Below, piece after piece: positions 39,220-47,192 of a stretch of 64,000 nucleotides of DNA. The DNA comes from Bacteroidota bacterium (GTDB lineage Bacteria; Bacteroidota; Bacteroidia; Bacteroidales; UBA7960), in NCBI GenBank assembly GCA_007693555.1, contig REDJ01000108.1, forward strand, positions 1 through 64,000, in the 5' to 3' direction. The notes under the pieces were generated by a model. That model made no database searches. It was not told where the DNA came from and worked only from the letters and a program-made list of their open reading frames with translations. Position numbers and translations under genes: made by a program. Positions within the stretch are counted from its first letter, which is position 1, and each line of letters opens with the position of its first letter.

Positions 39220-40404
39220 CTAAATAAATTCCAGATTGACTTCTTTGAGAAATTTTTCTTCAAGCAGATTTGCTATTTTTTTAGCCACACTGCGTCTGAT
39301 TTCCAGTTCAACAGGTAGATTGGGGTCTTGATGTGCAATGTTAACTGCTGTTCCTATACAGAGAAATATTTCGTCACTTTCAAGCAGCAGCTTAATAATG
39401 TTATCGGCAGGACCTTTCCCAAGCTCAGTTCTTTCGTTGTAATTTTCCAGAATTCCGGAAACTTTACTCAAAGTCAAAATTCCTTCAGTAACCAGTTCAA
39501 TTCCTTGCATATGAGAAATGGGAGGGAGGTCAGGATCATCGAACTCAAGGGTATCCTCTATGGGAATATCAAGTTTTAAAGAAATGATATCGGCAGTGGT
39601 ACCTCCGGCAATTATTTTTTTTCCGTTGAAGTTTTTTACTATTTCTGCCAGGTATTCATCTTTTTGCTTATCAAAGGGAGGACCTGAGCAAAGCAATAAT
39701 TTGCGGGGCTCTCTGAAGTAAACTACCGCAGTGCTTATATCATCCTTTGAGTAGTATTCATCATTTGAGTGAGCCTTGTTTACAATGGCAGATGCCAGTT
39801 TGGTTGCCGAGATCACTTTATTTGCCTTTACCTGGGAAAGAATAAGTTCACGGGTGTTATCCCAGCCAAAGCCCAGAAGATATTTTCCTTTTCCAAGCCC
39901 ACTTTGAGTTACACCATCAGTAAGCAATACTATCCTGTCCTCCTTTTGTGCCTTAAATGTACATGCCTGAATTTCTTTTCCTTTGTTACTGCCGGTTTCA
40001 AGTGTTATTGTGTGCCATTGGGTTTTGAATTCTTCTTCACCACGTAAAACTATGCTTTCAGGATTGTCATAATTGATGATGGTTGTCTGTCCGTTTTCTT
40101 CTATATCAACAATTGTAAAAGTGGCGTAACTTATTTTCCTTTCGCTACACACAGGCAGGGTGTTCATAATTATTTCGGCAATCTTATGTACATCCTTATG
40201 CTCAGCCGTAAAGTTTATGGCCATGGTAGCAGTAAGCGTAGCAAGCAGGTTTGCTTTTACTCCGTGCCCCATACCATCTGATAGTACTACAATTGTGCGG
40301 TTTTCTTCCTTGATTTTTCTGGAAAGAAAAATGTCCCCGCATATTCGCTCACCGGTATGACTTTTTTGTAAAACTCCAACCTCAATGTAAAAGGAATTGT
40401 CCAT
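39220..40404 (-). CDS. SpoIIE/PP2C-type serine/threonine phosphatase
   Basis: 'CGDIFLSRKIKEENRTIVVLSDGMGHGVKANLLATLTATMAINF', 'RIVLLTDGVTQSGLG', 'KDDISTAVVYFR'. Confidence 0.88.
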   Translation of the reverse strand: MDNSFYIEVGVLQKSHTGERICGDIFLSRKIKEENRTIVVLSDGMGHGVKANLLATLTATMAINFTAEHKDVHKIAEIIMNTLPVCSERKISYATFTIVDIEENGQTTIINYDNPESIVLRGEEEFKTQWHTITLETGSNKGKEIQACTFKAQKEDRIVLLTDGVTQSGLGKGKYLLGFGWDNTRELILSQVKANKVISATKLASAIVNKAHSNDEYYSKDDISTAVVYFREPRKLLLCSGPPFDKQKDEYLAEIVKNFNGKKIIAGGTTADIISLKLDIPIEDTLEFDDPDLPPISHMQGIELVTEGILTLSKVSGILENYNERTELGKGPADNIIKLLLESDEIFLCIGTAVNIAHQDPNLPVELEIRRSVAKKIANLLEEKFLKEVNLEFI

Positions 40405-40465
40405 TAAATAGTAAAGTGTGCTTTTTAAGATTATCTGACTTGCAAAATCAAATCCGTAAGTTCCA

Positions 40466-42325
40466 TCAATCTTCAGGTTTTTTTACTTTTTTGTATGTTT
40501 CAATAATAGAATTAAGCATTTTTTCTGTTTTGGAAGCACCTTCTCCCAAGGAGAACGCAATTTTTTGTACCATTTTCAGGTTTTCGTCTATAACCTCAGT
40601 TACCCGGTTTATGATCTCCTCCTGTCTTACCTCTGCAACATACATATCACGAAATACTGCTCCCGCGATTTTGTTCTGCTTCAATGAGAAAACACTGATA
40701 TTGAGCAAACCTTCGTTAAAGTTGACATCCCGGCCCAGTACATTTTCATCTTTTTGCAATACATAATTGAAAAGATTATAAATGTTGTAGGGAAGTAATG
40801 TTTTCAAATCGGCACCAATAAGTCCGGGAATTACATCATTTATAAGTTTTGCATCATCTCCTAATATATTGACAAATGCGTCATTAGATTCTATTACTTT
40901 AAGCTTTTCATCAACTATCACCGCAGCAGAAGGGAGGTTATGTAGCAGTGAGGAAATGGTTTCTGACTGAGTTTTTATCTTTTGGTTTTCCGATTTCAGA
41001 AGTTTTTCATTTTCCTCCAGTTCCTTCTGTTTATTTCTTAGTTTTTCATTATTGGTTTTGAGTGTTTTTATAAAATCCTGCTTGTTTTTCAGGGAATAGG
41101 TAAGGCATGTGTTTGGTAGAGCCAGACCCTGGCCTACAGATATAGCAAATTCCCTGCAATTTCTGAAACCACAGGCATTGCAGGAAGATTTTTCATCCGG
41201 GGATTTACCCACTGATTTGAGAATTTCTTCAATTTTTTCCTCAACAGGGAATTCCAGCCGCTGGTCATCATTTATAAAAGAGCGAGAGAGATCCAGGTCT
41301 TTATACAATTCCATATTCTTTTCCCACTTTTTCTTGTCAAAGTCCTTCAAACGTTTTTTGGCATAATCAATGACAAGAGATTTTCTGAGAAATTTTCTGT
41401 CATCGGGTGTGGTGCCGGGCCCCATTAAGCATCCCTTGTTGTAAAAAAGATTAAAATGCTTTTTAAGAACTTCAGTACCCTGACTGAACTCATCAATGGC
41501 ATCCATAATATTGAACTTGCCATCGGTAGTGAATATGTTGCTGTCAATAAGATTTTCATTTAAACCTGCTGCTGAAATAATTCCTTTGCTATGCGGATAA
41601 AGTGAGCCCAGATAGCCTATGGGTTCATCAAAGTCAGAATACTCAACGGTAGATTCCTTGATATTGGCTTTTTTAAACATTTCACGCAATTCATGGAAAG
41701 TGAGCACAGCATCTACAGCTTTTTCATTCTTATGCCGGTTTGCTTCGTCTTTAGCCGAAACACATGGACCGATGAAAACCACTTTAATATCTTTACCGAA
41801 TTTTTTTCTTACAACCAAAGCAGTTGCTGTCATAGGTGTAACAATCGGGCTAAGATTGTTTATCATTTCGGGGTAGAATTTTTCTACATACGAAACGATA
41901 CTTGGGCAATTGGCAGTTATATAATACTTTCCTTTAAAATTGGAGAATAACTTTTTGTATTCCCTGGCTACCAAATCAACTCCGAATGATACCTCATTAA
42001 CATAGTCAAAACCGAGCTTGCGAATCATTTCCACAAATTTCCTATAATCGCTGATATCGGGAAACTCACCACTGATACTGGGATCAACAATAGCTGCAAC
42101 TTTACTTTTTGATTTCAATAATTCAAAGGTCTGATCCAATGAACTCAGATAGGATACAGCATTTACACCGCATACATTCAAACAACTGCCACAGCCTATA
42201 CATCTGTCATGGTTTATCTCAGGATACTCACTGTTTTTTTGAACCGTAATAGCCCTAACCGGACAAGCTCTGATGCAGGCATGTGAGCTGTTACATTTAT
42301 CAAGATCAATGTGTATTAGTTGCAT
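40466..42325 (-). CDS. HydS-like [FeFe]-hydrogenase-domain protein with ferredoxin, 4Fe-4S and PAS domains
   Basis: Ferredoxin-like 'CNSSHACIRACP...CIGCGSCLNVCG', H-cluster-domain motifs 'TANCPSIVSYVEKFYP', 'IGPCVSAKDE', 'YNKGCLMGPG', 'CNACGFRNCREFA', C-terminal PAS 'LLHNLPSAAVIVDEKLKVIESNDAFVNILG'. Confidence 0.9.
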   Translation of the reverse strand: MQLIHIDLDKCNSSHACIRACPVRAITVQKNSEYPEINHDRCIGCGSCLNVCGVNAVSYLSSLDQTFELLKSKSKVAAIVDPSISGEFPDISDYRKFVEMIRKLGFDYVNEVSFGVDLVAREYKKLFSNFKGKYYITANCPSIVSYVEKFYPEMINNLSPIVTPMTATALVVRKKFGKDIKVVFIGPCVSAKDEANRHKNEKAVDAVLTFHELREMFKKANIKESTVEYSDFDEPIGYLGSLYPHSKGIISAAGLNENLIDSNIFTTDGKFNIMDAIDEFSQGTEVLKKHFNLFYNKGCLMGPGTTPDDRKFLRKSLVIDYAKKRLKDFDKKKWEKNMELYKDLDLSRSFINDDQRLEFPVEEKIEEILKSVGKSPDEKSSCNACGFRNCREFAISVGQGLALPNTCLTYSLKNKQDFIKTLKTNNEKLRNKQKELEENEKLLKSENQKIKTQSETISSLLHNLPSAAVIVDEKLKVIESNDAFVNILGDDAKLINDVIPGLIGADLKTLLPYNIYNLFNYVLQKDENVLGRDVNFNEGLLNISVFSLKQNKIAGAVFRDMYVAEVRQEEIINRVTEVIDENLKMVQKIAFSLGEGASKTEKMLNSIIETYKKVKKPED

Positions 42326-42357
42326 GATAATTTGATTGCTGATTTCACCATGAAGAA

Positions 42358-42627
42358 TTATTTAACATCTTCATTTAAAAGTTTATTGCTGAGAATATCA
42401 ATAAGATTTGTATCCGTAATATGAAATATCTTTTCCTCATCAATTTGCATAACAGGCCCTTTATCGCAATGGCCCATGCAATGAGTACCTTTCAAAATAA
42501 CCTCGTCCTCAAGCTTGTGTTCCTTAAGATAGTCCTGTATTACCTTTACAAGTTTTTTATTACCTCTTGAAAAACAACTGCTTCCCATGCATATTACTAT
42601 GTTTTGGGGTTTTTCTGACATATTCAT
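42358..42627 (-). CDS. Thioredoxin-like [2Fe-2S] ferredoxin domain protein
   Basis: 'VICMGSSCFSRGNKKLVKVIQDYL...LKGTHCMGHCDKGPVMQIDEE' (NuoE-type four-Cys pattern). Confidence 0.9.
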   Translation of the reverse strand: MNMSEKPQNIVICMGSSCFSRGNKKLVKVIQDYLKEHKLEDEVILKGTHCMGHCDKGPVMQIDEEKIFHITDTNLIDILSNKLLNEDVK

Positions 42628-42966
42628 GAAAGGTTAAAGAGTTCCTGGATGAAATATAAAATCAGAAAACAGCAAAATTTACTTTGCTTTCTGAGTCTGC
42701 ATTTTCCAATAAAGTTTTAAAACACAGGAACAAAAATAAAGATTTGTGATGACATATGAGGTTAATTTACTAACATCTTTCATTTGAAATGCTTCTTCAT
42801 ATTTAATCTAAATAACATTAACGGTTTTATGCTGATTTATTGAATGTTAAGTTGTAATGATTCATCAATTTTTATCTATATTTGTGCATAATTCAATGCA
42901 ATAGCAAGAAAGGATTTGTAACAAAGTCACAAATATTTTTTTTATTTACGTGATTTGTTCCTAATA

Positions 42967-42984
42967 TTGTTAAAAAATTAGCAA
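42967..42984. promoter_or_regulatory. Rex-box-like palindrome
   Basis: TTGTTAAAAAATTAGCAA versus the Rex-type consensus TTGTTAANNNNTTAACAA (one mismatch), 8 nt before the ATG at 42993. Confidence 0.5.
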
Positions 42985-42992
42985 CCAAAATC

Positions 42993-43475
42993 ATGGACAG
43001 TAAACTAACTTCCATTTTTGCCCGTTTTCCAAATAAACAAAGAGACGATCTGATACCAATGCTGCACGAAATTCAGGATAAATACGGGTTTCTATCAGAG
43101 GATTTAATAGTTGAAGCGGGTAAGTATCTTAACATCTCTGTCAATAAGATATACGGAGTTGCTACGTTTTACGACAATTTCCGGTTTGGCCCAAGAGGCA
43201 AGTTTCACATCAGGCTATGCCACGGTACAGCTTGTCATGTTGCCGGTTCATCCAATATCTTGTCTGAAATTGAGAAACAACTTAAAATCAGCAACGGTGA
43301 AACAGACAAATACGGGCTCTTCAGCCTTGAGATAGTATCATGCATAGGAGCTTGCGGGCTGGCACCACTGATAGAGATAAATGATGAATACCATGCAAAT
43401 CTAACGTTAGATAGTTTGAAAAACATTTTGAATCATTACAGGGAAAATCATAATACAATCTATGAAGATCAATGA
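42993..43475 (+). CDS. NuoE/HydC-like [2Fe-2S] subunit
   Basis: 'IYGVATFYDNFRFGPRGKFHIRLCHGTACHVAGSSNIL...VSCIGACGLAPLIEIN'. Confidence 0.93.
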   Translation: MDSKLTSIFARFPNKQRDDLIPMLHEIQDKYGFLSEDLIVEAGKYLNISVNKIYGVATFYDNFRFGPRGKFHIRLCHGTACHVAGSSNILSEIEKQLKISNGETDKYGLFSLEIVSCIGACGLAPLIEINDEYHANLTLDSLKNILNHYRENHNTIYEDQ

Positions 43476-45411
43476 TCCCAAATCAGTTAAGGAGTTTCTT
43501 ATTCAGCGGGTTTTATTGAATCCGAAGCGAGATAATGATCCGGATATAGCAAAACACTTATCTTATATCAGCAAGGAACGCTTAATCAAACCTCTTATAT
43601 ACGTGGGCACAACCACCTGTGCCAAAGCTGCCGGTGCTGTGAAAACCTTTGATGCTATTTCTGAATATATTGAAGAGCATCAACTGGATGCTGACCTGGT
43701 TAAAGGCGGGTGTGCGGGTAATTGCAAGGTTGAGCCCCTGGTCGATATTCAAATGCCCGGAAAAGCAAGGATATCTTTTCAAAATGTCACCTACGAAAAG
43801 GTTCCGGTTTTTCTTGATGAAATTCTCAACAACCATGTTCCTGAAGGTTTGGTGCTGGGGCAGTACAGAAATCCTATTTATCAACCCTGGGATGATGTTC
43901 CATACATTGATGAACTTCCGTTTAATAAAGGACAAAAAAAACTTTTGATGTCAAATTGCGGTATAATCAATCCGGTATCTGTATCTGAATATATAGCACG
44001 AGGAGGATACCAGGCATTTGCAGACACCATCACTCATCACACCCCCGCCCGTGTATGTGATATTGTTGAAGAAAGCATGCTTGCCGGTAGGGGTGGAGGA
44101 GCCTACATTGCGGGTAAAAAGTGGAAAATATCTCTTAATGCCGTCAGCGATCAGAAATATTTTATATGCAATGCTGTGGAAAGCGATCCGGGTTCATACA
44201 TGAACAGGGTTATCATGGAAAGTGACCCCCACAGGGTAATAGAATCGTTATTGATAGCATCTTATGCCATCGGAGCTTCCAAAGCTTTTATTTTTACCAG
44301 AAGCGAATTCACCCTTGCCATTGAAAGACTAAACCAGGCTCTAAAAGAGGCAGAAGATTATGGTATAACCGGTCACAATATTTTTGATTCGGGAGTTAAC
44401 ATCCATATCGTTGTGAAAGAAGGGGCGAGGGCTTTTGTGTGTGGAGAAGAAACTGCATTAAATAACAGCATTGAAGGTAAACGTGCCATGCCTGTTTCCA
44501 AGCCTCCTTACCCTGCTATCCGGGGATTGTGGAATAAACCTACAATTATAAATAATCTGGAAACCCTTATCAATGTTCCCTTAATACTCAAAAACGGACC
44601 TGAATGGTTCAAGAGTATTGGCAACGAAAAAAGCAAAGGAACAAAACTGTTTAGTTTAAGCGGAAAAGTAAATAATTATGGTACGATAGAAGTGGAAATG
44701 GGAACAAGCTTCAGAGATATCATTGGAAAAATAGGGGGAGGTGTCAGGGAAGAAAAAGCTTTTAAAGCCATCATATTGGGAATAAACAGCGGAAGCTATA
44801 TTACACCTGAAACATTGGATACAATCGTTGATTTTGAAGCTTTAAAGAATGTAGGCTCGGCATTGGGCTCCGGAGCATGTGTTGTAGTAGATGAAACTTC
44901 CTGCATGCTTGATATTGCCAAATTTTTTACCCGGTTTTTTAAAAATGAAAGTTGTGGAAAGTGCATCCCATGCAGGGAAGGCACAGCACGTATGCTGGAA
45001 ATTGTTGAATCTGCTACCCGTAAACCAGAAAAGGATAATTCTTTTCAAACACTGGAGCGATTTAAAGGAATTATGCAACTTAAGGGTATGGCCGATGTAA
45101 TGAAAGATACCAGTTTATGCTCATTGGGTAAATCTGCACCCAATGCCATATTAAATATGCTGGCAAATTTCAAGACCGAATTTGATACACATGTTTTCGA
45201 ACGTAAATGTCCGGCAAGTGTTTGTCGCGACCTTAAGACCTATACAATAGATGTGGATTTGTGTACAGGATGTACCGCTTGTTATAAAAAATGTCCTGTG
45301 GATGCCATTATCGGTTCTCCTAGACAACCGCATTTTATTGTACAGGATAAATGTATTGCTTGTAATGCATGTTTTGAAGCATGTAAGTTTAACGCCGTTT
45401 TAGTAGAGTAA
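43462..45411 (+). CDS. NuoF/HydB-like flavin/Fe-S subunit (divergent); start overlaps NuoE-like stop by 14 nt
   Basis: 'LAGRGGGAYIAGKKWK', 'CGEETALNNSIEGKRAMPVSKPPYPA', 'ESCGKCIPCREGT', C-terminal 2x[4Fe-4S] 'CTGCTACYKKCP...CIACNACFEACK'. Confidence 0.92.
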   Translation: MKINDPKSVKEFLIQRVLLNPKRDNDPDIAKHLSYISKERLIKPLIYVGTTTCAKAAGAVKTFDAISEYIEEHQLDADLVKGGCAGNCKVEPLVDIQMPGKARISFQNVTYEKVPVFLDEILNNHVPEGLVLGQYRNPIYQPWDDVPYIDELPFNKGQKKLLMSNCGIINPVSVSEYIARGGYQAFADTITHHTPARVCDIVEESMLAGRGGGAYIAGKKWKISLNAVSDQKYFICNAVESDPGSYMNRVIMESDPHRVIESLLIASYAIGASKAFIFTRSEFTLAIERLNQALKEAEDYGITGHNIFDSGVNIHIVVKEGARAFVCGEETALNNSIEGKRAMPVSKPPYPAIRGLWNKPTIINNLETLINVPLILKNGPEWFKSIGNEKSKGTKLFSLSGKVNNYGTIEVEMGTSFRDIIGKIGGGVREEKAFKAIILGINSGSYITPETLDTIVDFEALKNVGSALGSGACVVVDETSCMLDIAKFFTRFFKNESCGKCIPCREGTARMLEIVESATRKPEKDNSFQTLERFKGIMQLKGMADVMKDTSLCSLGKSAPNAILNMLANFKTEFDTHVFERKCPASVCRDLKTYTIDVDLCTGCTACYKKCPVDAIIGSPRQPHFIVQDKCIACNACFEACKFNAVLVE

Positions 45412-45421
45412 TTTTTTTCGT

Positions 45422-47137
45422 ATGAGTTTTATTATTCATGTAAATAACACCCCGATTGAAGCCAAAGAAGGTGAAATCCTTCTGGATGTATTGCGTAGAA
45501 ATGGTATTAAAATACCTACTTTGTGCTATATGCCCGGTTTTACTCCATCAGGAGCCTGCAGATTGTGTGTTGTAGAGATGGAAGGGAAAAGAGACCTCAT
45601 CACATCCTGTTCTTATCCTGCAGAGGAAGACATGGTTATTAAAACCAACTCGCACAGAGTTATGAAGGCAAAAAAGTCGCTTGTTGAAATGTTGCTGAGC
45701 AATCACCCTGACGATTGTCTTTACTGCGAGCGTAATGGAAACTGTGAGCTGCAGTGGCTTGCTGAAGAAATGAATATCAAAGAACGTAAGTATTTCAGCG
45801 AAAAGAAAACCGATAAGCGCGACCACTCAAGTCCCAGTGTTTATCGTGATCCTGCCAAATGCATCCTTTGCAATCGTTGTGTGAGAGTTTGTGAGGAAGT
45901 TCAGCTCGTAACTGCCATTGAGTTTATATCCAGGGGAAATAAAACCACTGTAAATTCTGCCTTTAACAAAGGGTTAAATATTTCCAGTTGCATCAATTGC
46001 GGTCAATGTATCATGGTTTGTCCAACCGGTGCTTTGGTTGATATTTCTCATATTGAAAAGGTTCAGTCAGCACTTACCGGTTCCAAAAAATACCCGGTTG
46101 CACTGGTATCTCCGGCTTTTGTAGCTTCTATTACTGAGCAGTTAAACCTGAAGCCTTCAGATAAACCCGCCGGACTTATCACGGCAGCTCTGCACAAAAT
46201 TGGCTTTAAGAAGGTTTTTGATTTGGGCTTTTCCAGTGATATAAATGTTAAACTGGAGGCAATGCTTTTAAAAGAAAGGGCAGAAAAGAAAATCAAAAAA
46301 CCAGTATTCTCGTCCTGTTGCCCTGCCTGGATAAAATATGCTGAAGAATTTATACCTGAGATGATTTCTGATATTTCTATTGCAAAATCTCCACAACAAA
46401 TACTCGGTCATCTCGTAAAAAACCATAATAATGTTACACCTGATGATCCTGACAGACAGCTCTACACAGTTTCTTTTATGGCATGTGTGGCAAATAAATT
46501 TGAAGCATCACGTGAAGAGAATACACATAAAGGGATTTCAGAAATAGATGCAACACTTACAGTAAGAGAATTTAATAAAATGCTGCGCAGCTTTGGCATC
46601 AATATTTTACGTCTCGCACCTGAAAAATTTGATCTACCTTTCAATTCGGGTTCCAATGCAGGATTAAAAATGTCATACAGCGGAGGTAAAGCTGAAGCTG
46701 TTGCTTTAGAATTGAATAATATTATAAATGACACAAAATCAAATATAAAATTTACGCCTCCCAAAAATCCGGGAAGTAAAAAGGAAGTAAAGGTACAAAT
46801 TGGAAAACAGGAGTTTGGTTTTGCCTGGGTAAGCGGCATTGCTGAAGCCCAGAAATACTTTGATGAACTGAAAGCTGCAAATCGCACTGACATTCATTAT
46901 GTTGAAGTGATGGCCTGTCAGGGAGGCTGTGCGGGTGGAGGAGGTCAACCCATTCATTGGAGCTATGAAAAACCAAGGCAAAGAAAAAAATCTGCCCAGG
47001 ACCTGGAAAAAAATATCAAAATTCACTCTCCATCTCAAAATACTATGATGGAGGAGCATCTGTTAAAGTTTTTTTCATCCGGGGATGATTTGAAAACTTT
47101 GCATACCAGATTTAAAAAGAGAGAGGTATTAAAATAA
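45422..47137 (+). CDS. [FeFe]-hydrogenase HydA-like catalytic subunit (group A multimeric type, divergent)
   Basis: N-terminal [2Fe-2S] 'CYMPGFTPSGACRLCVVEM', His-Cys 'HPDDCLYCERNGNCELQ', 2x[4Fe-4S], H-cluster motifs 'SSCCPAW', 'FMACVANKFE', 'EVMACQGGCAGGGGQP'. Confidence 0.92.
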   Translation: MSFIIHVNNTPIEAKEGEILLDVLRRNGIKIPTLCYMPGFTPSGACRLCVVEMEGKRDLITSCSYPAEEDMVIKTNSHRVMKAKKSLVEMLLSNHPDDCLYCERNGNCELQWLAEEMNIKERKYFSEKKTDKRDHSSPSVYRDPAKCILCNRCVRVCEEVQLVTAIEFISRGNKTTVNSAFNKGLNISSCINCGQCIMVCPTGALVDISHIEKVQSALTGSKKYPVALVSPAFVASITEQLNLKPSDKPAGLITAALHKIGFKKVFDLGFSSDINVKLEAMLLKERAEKKIKKPVFSSCCPAWIKYAEEFIPEMISDISIAKSPQQILGHLVKNHNNVTPDDPDRQLYTVSFMACVANKFEASREENTHKGISEIDATLTVREFNKMLRSFGINILRLAPEKFDLPFNSGSNAGLKMSYSGGKAEAVALELNNIINDTKSNIKFTPPKNPGSKKEVKVQIGKQEFGFAWVSGIAEAQKYFDELKAANRTDIHYVEVMACQGGCAGGGGQPIHWSYEKPRQRKKSAQDLEKNIKIHSPSQNTMMEEHLLKFFSSGDDLKTLHTRFKKREVLK

Positions 47138-47192
47138 AGGGTAAAACCGGTTTGATTATCAGTTAATTTAAAAAATTTAAGCACAGTCATTT

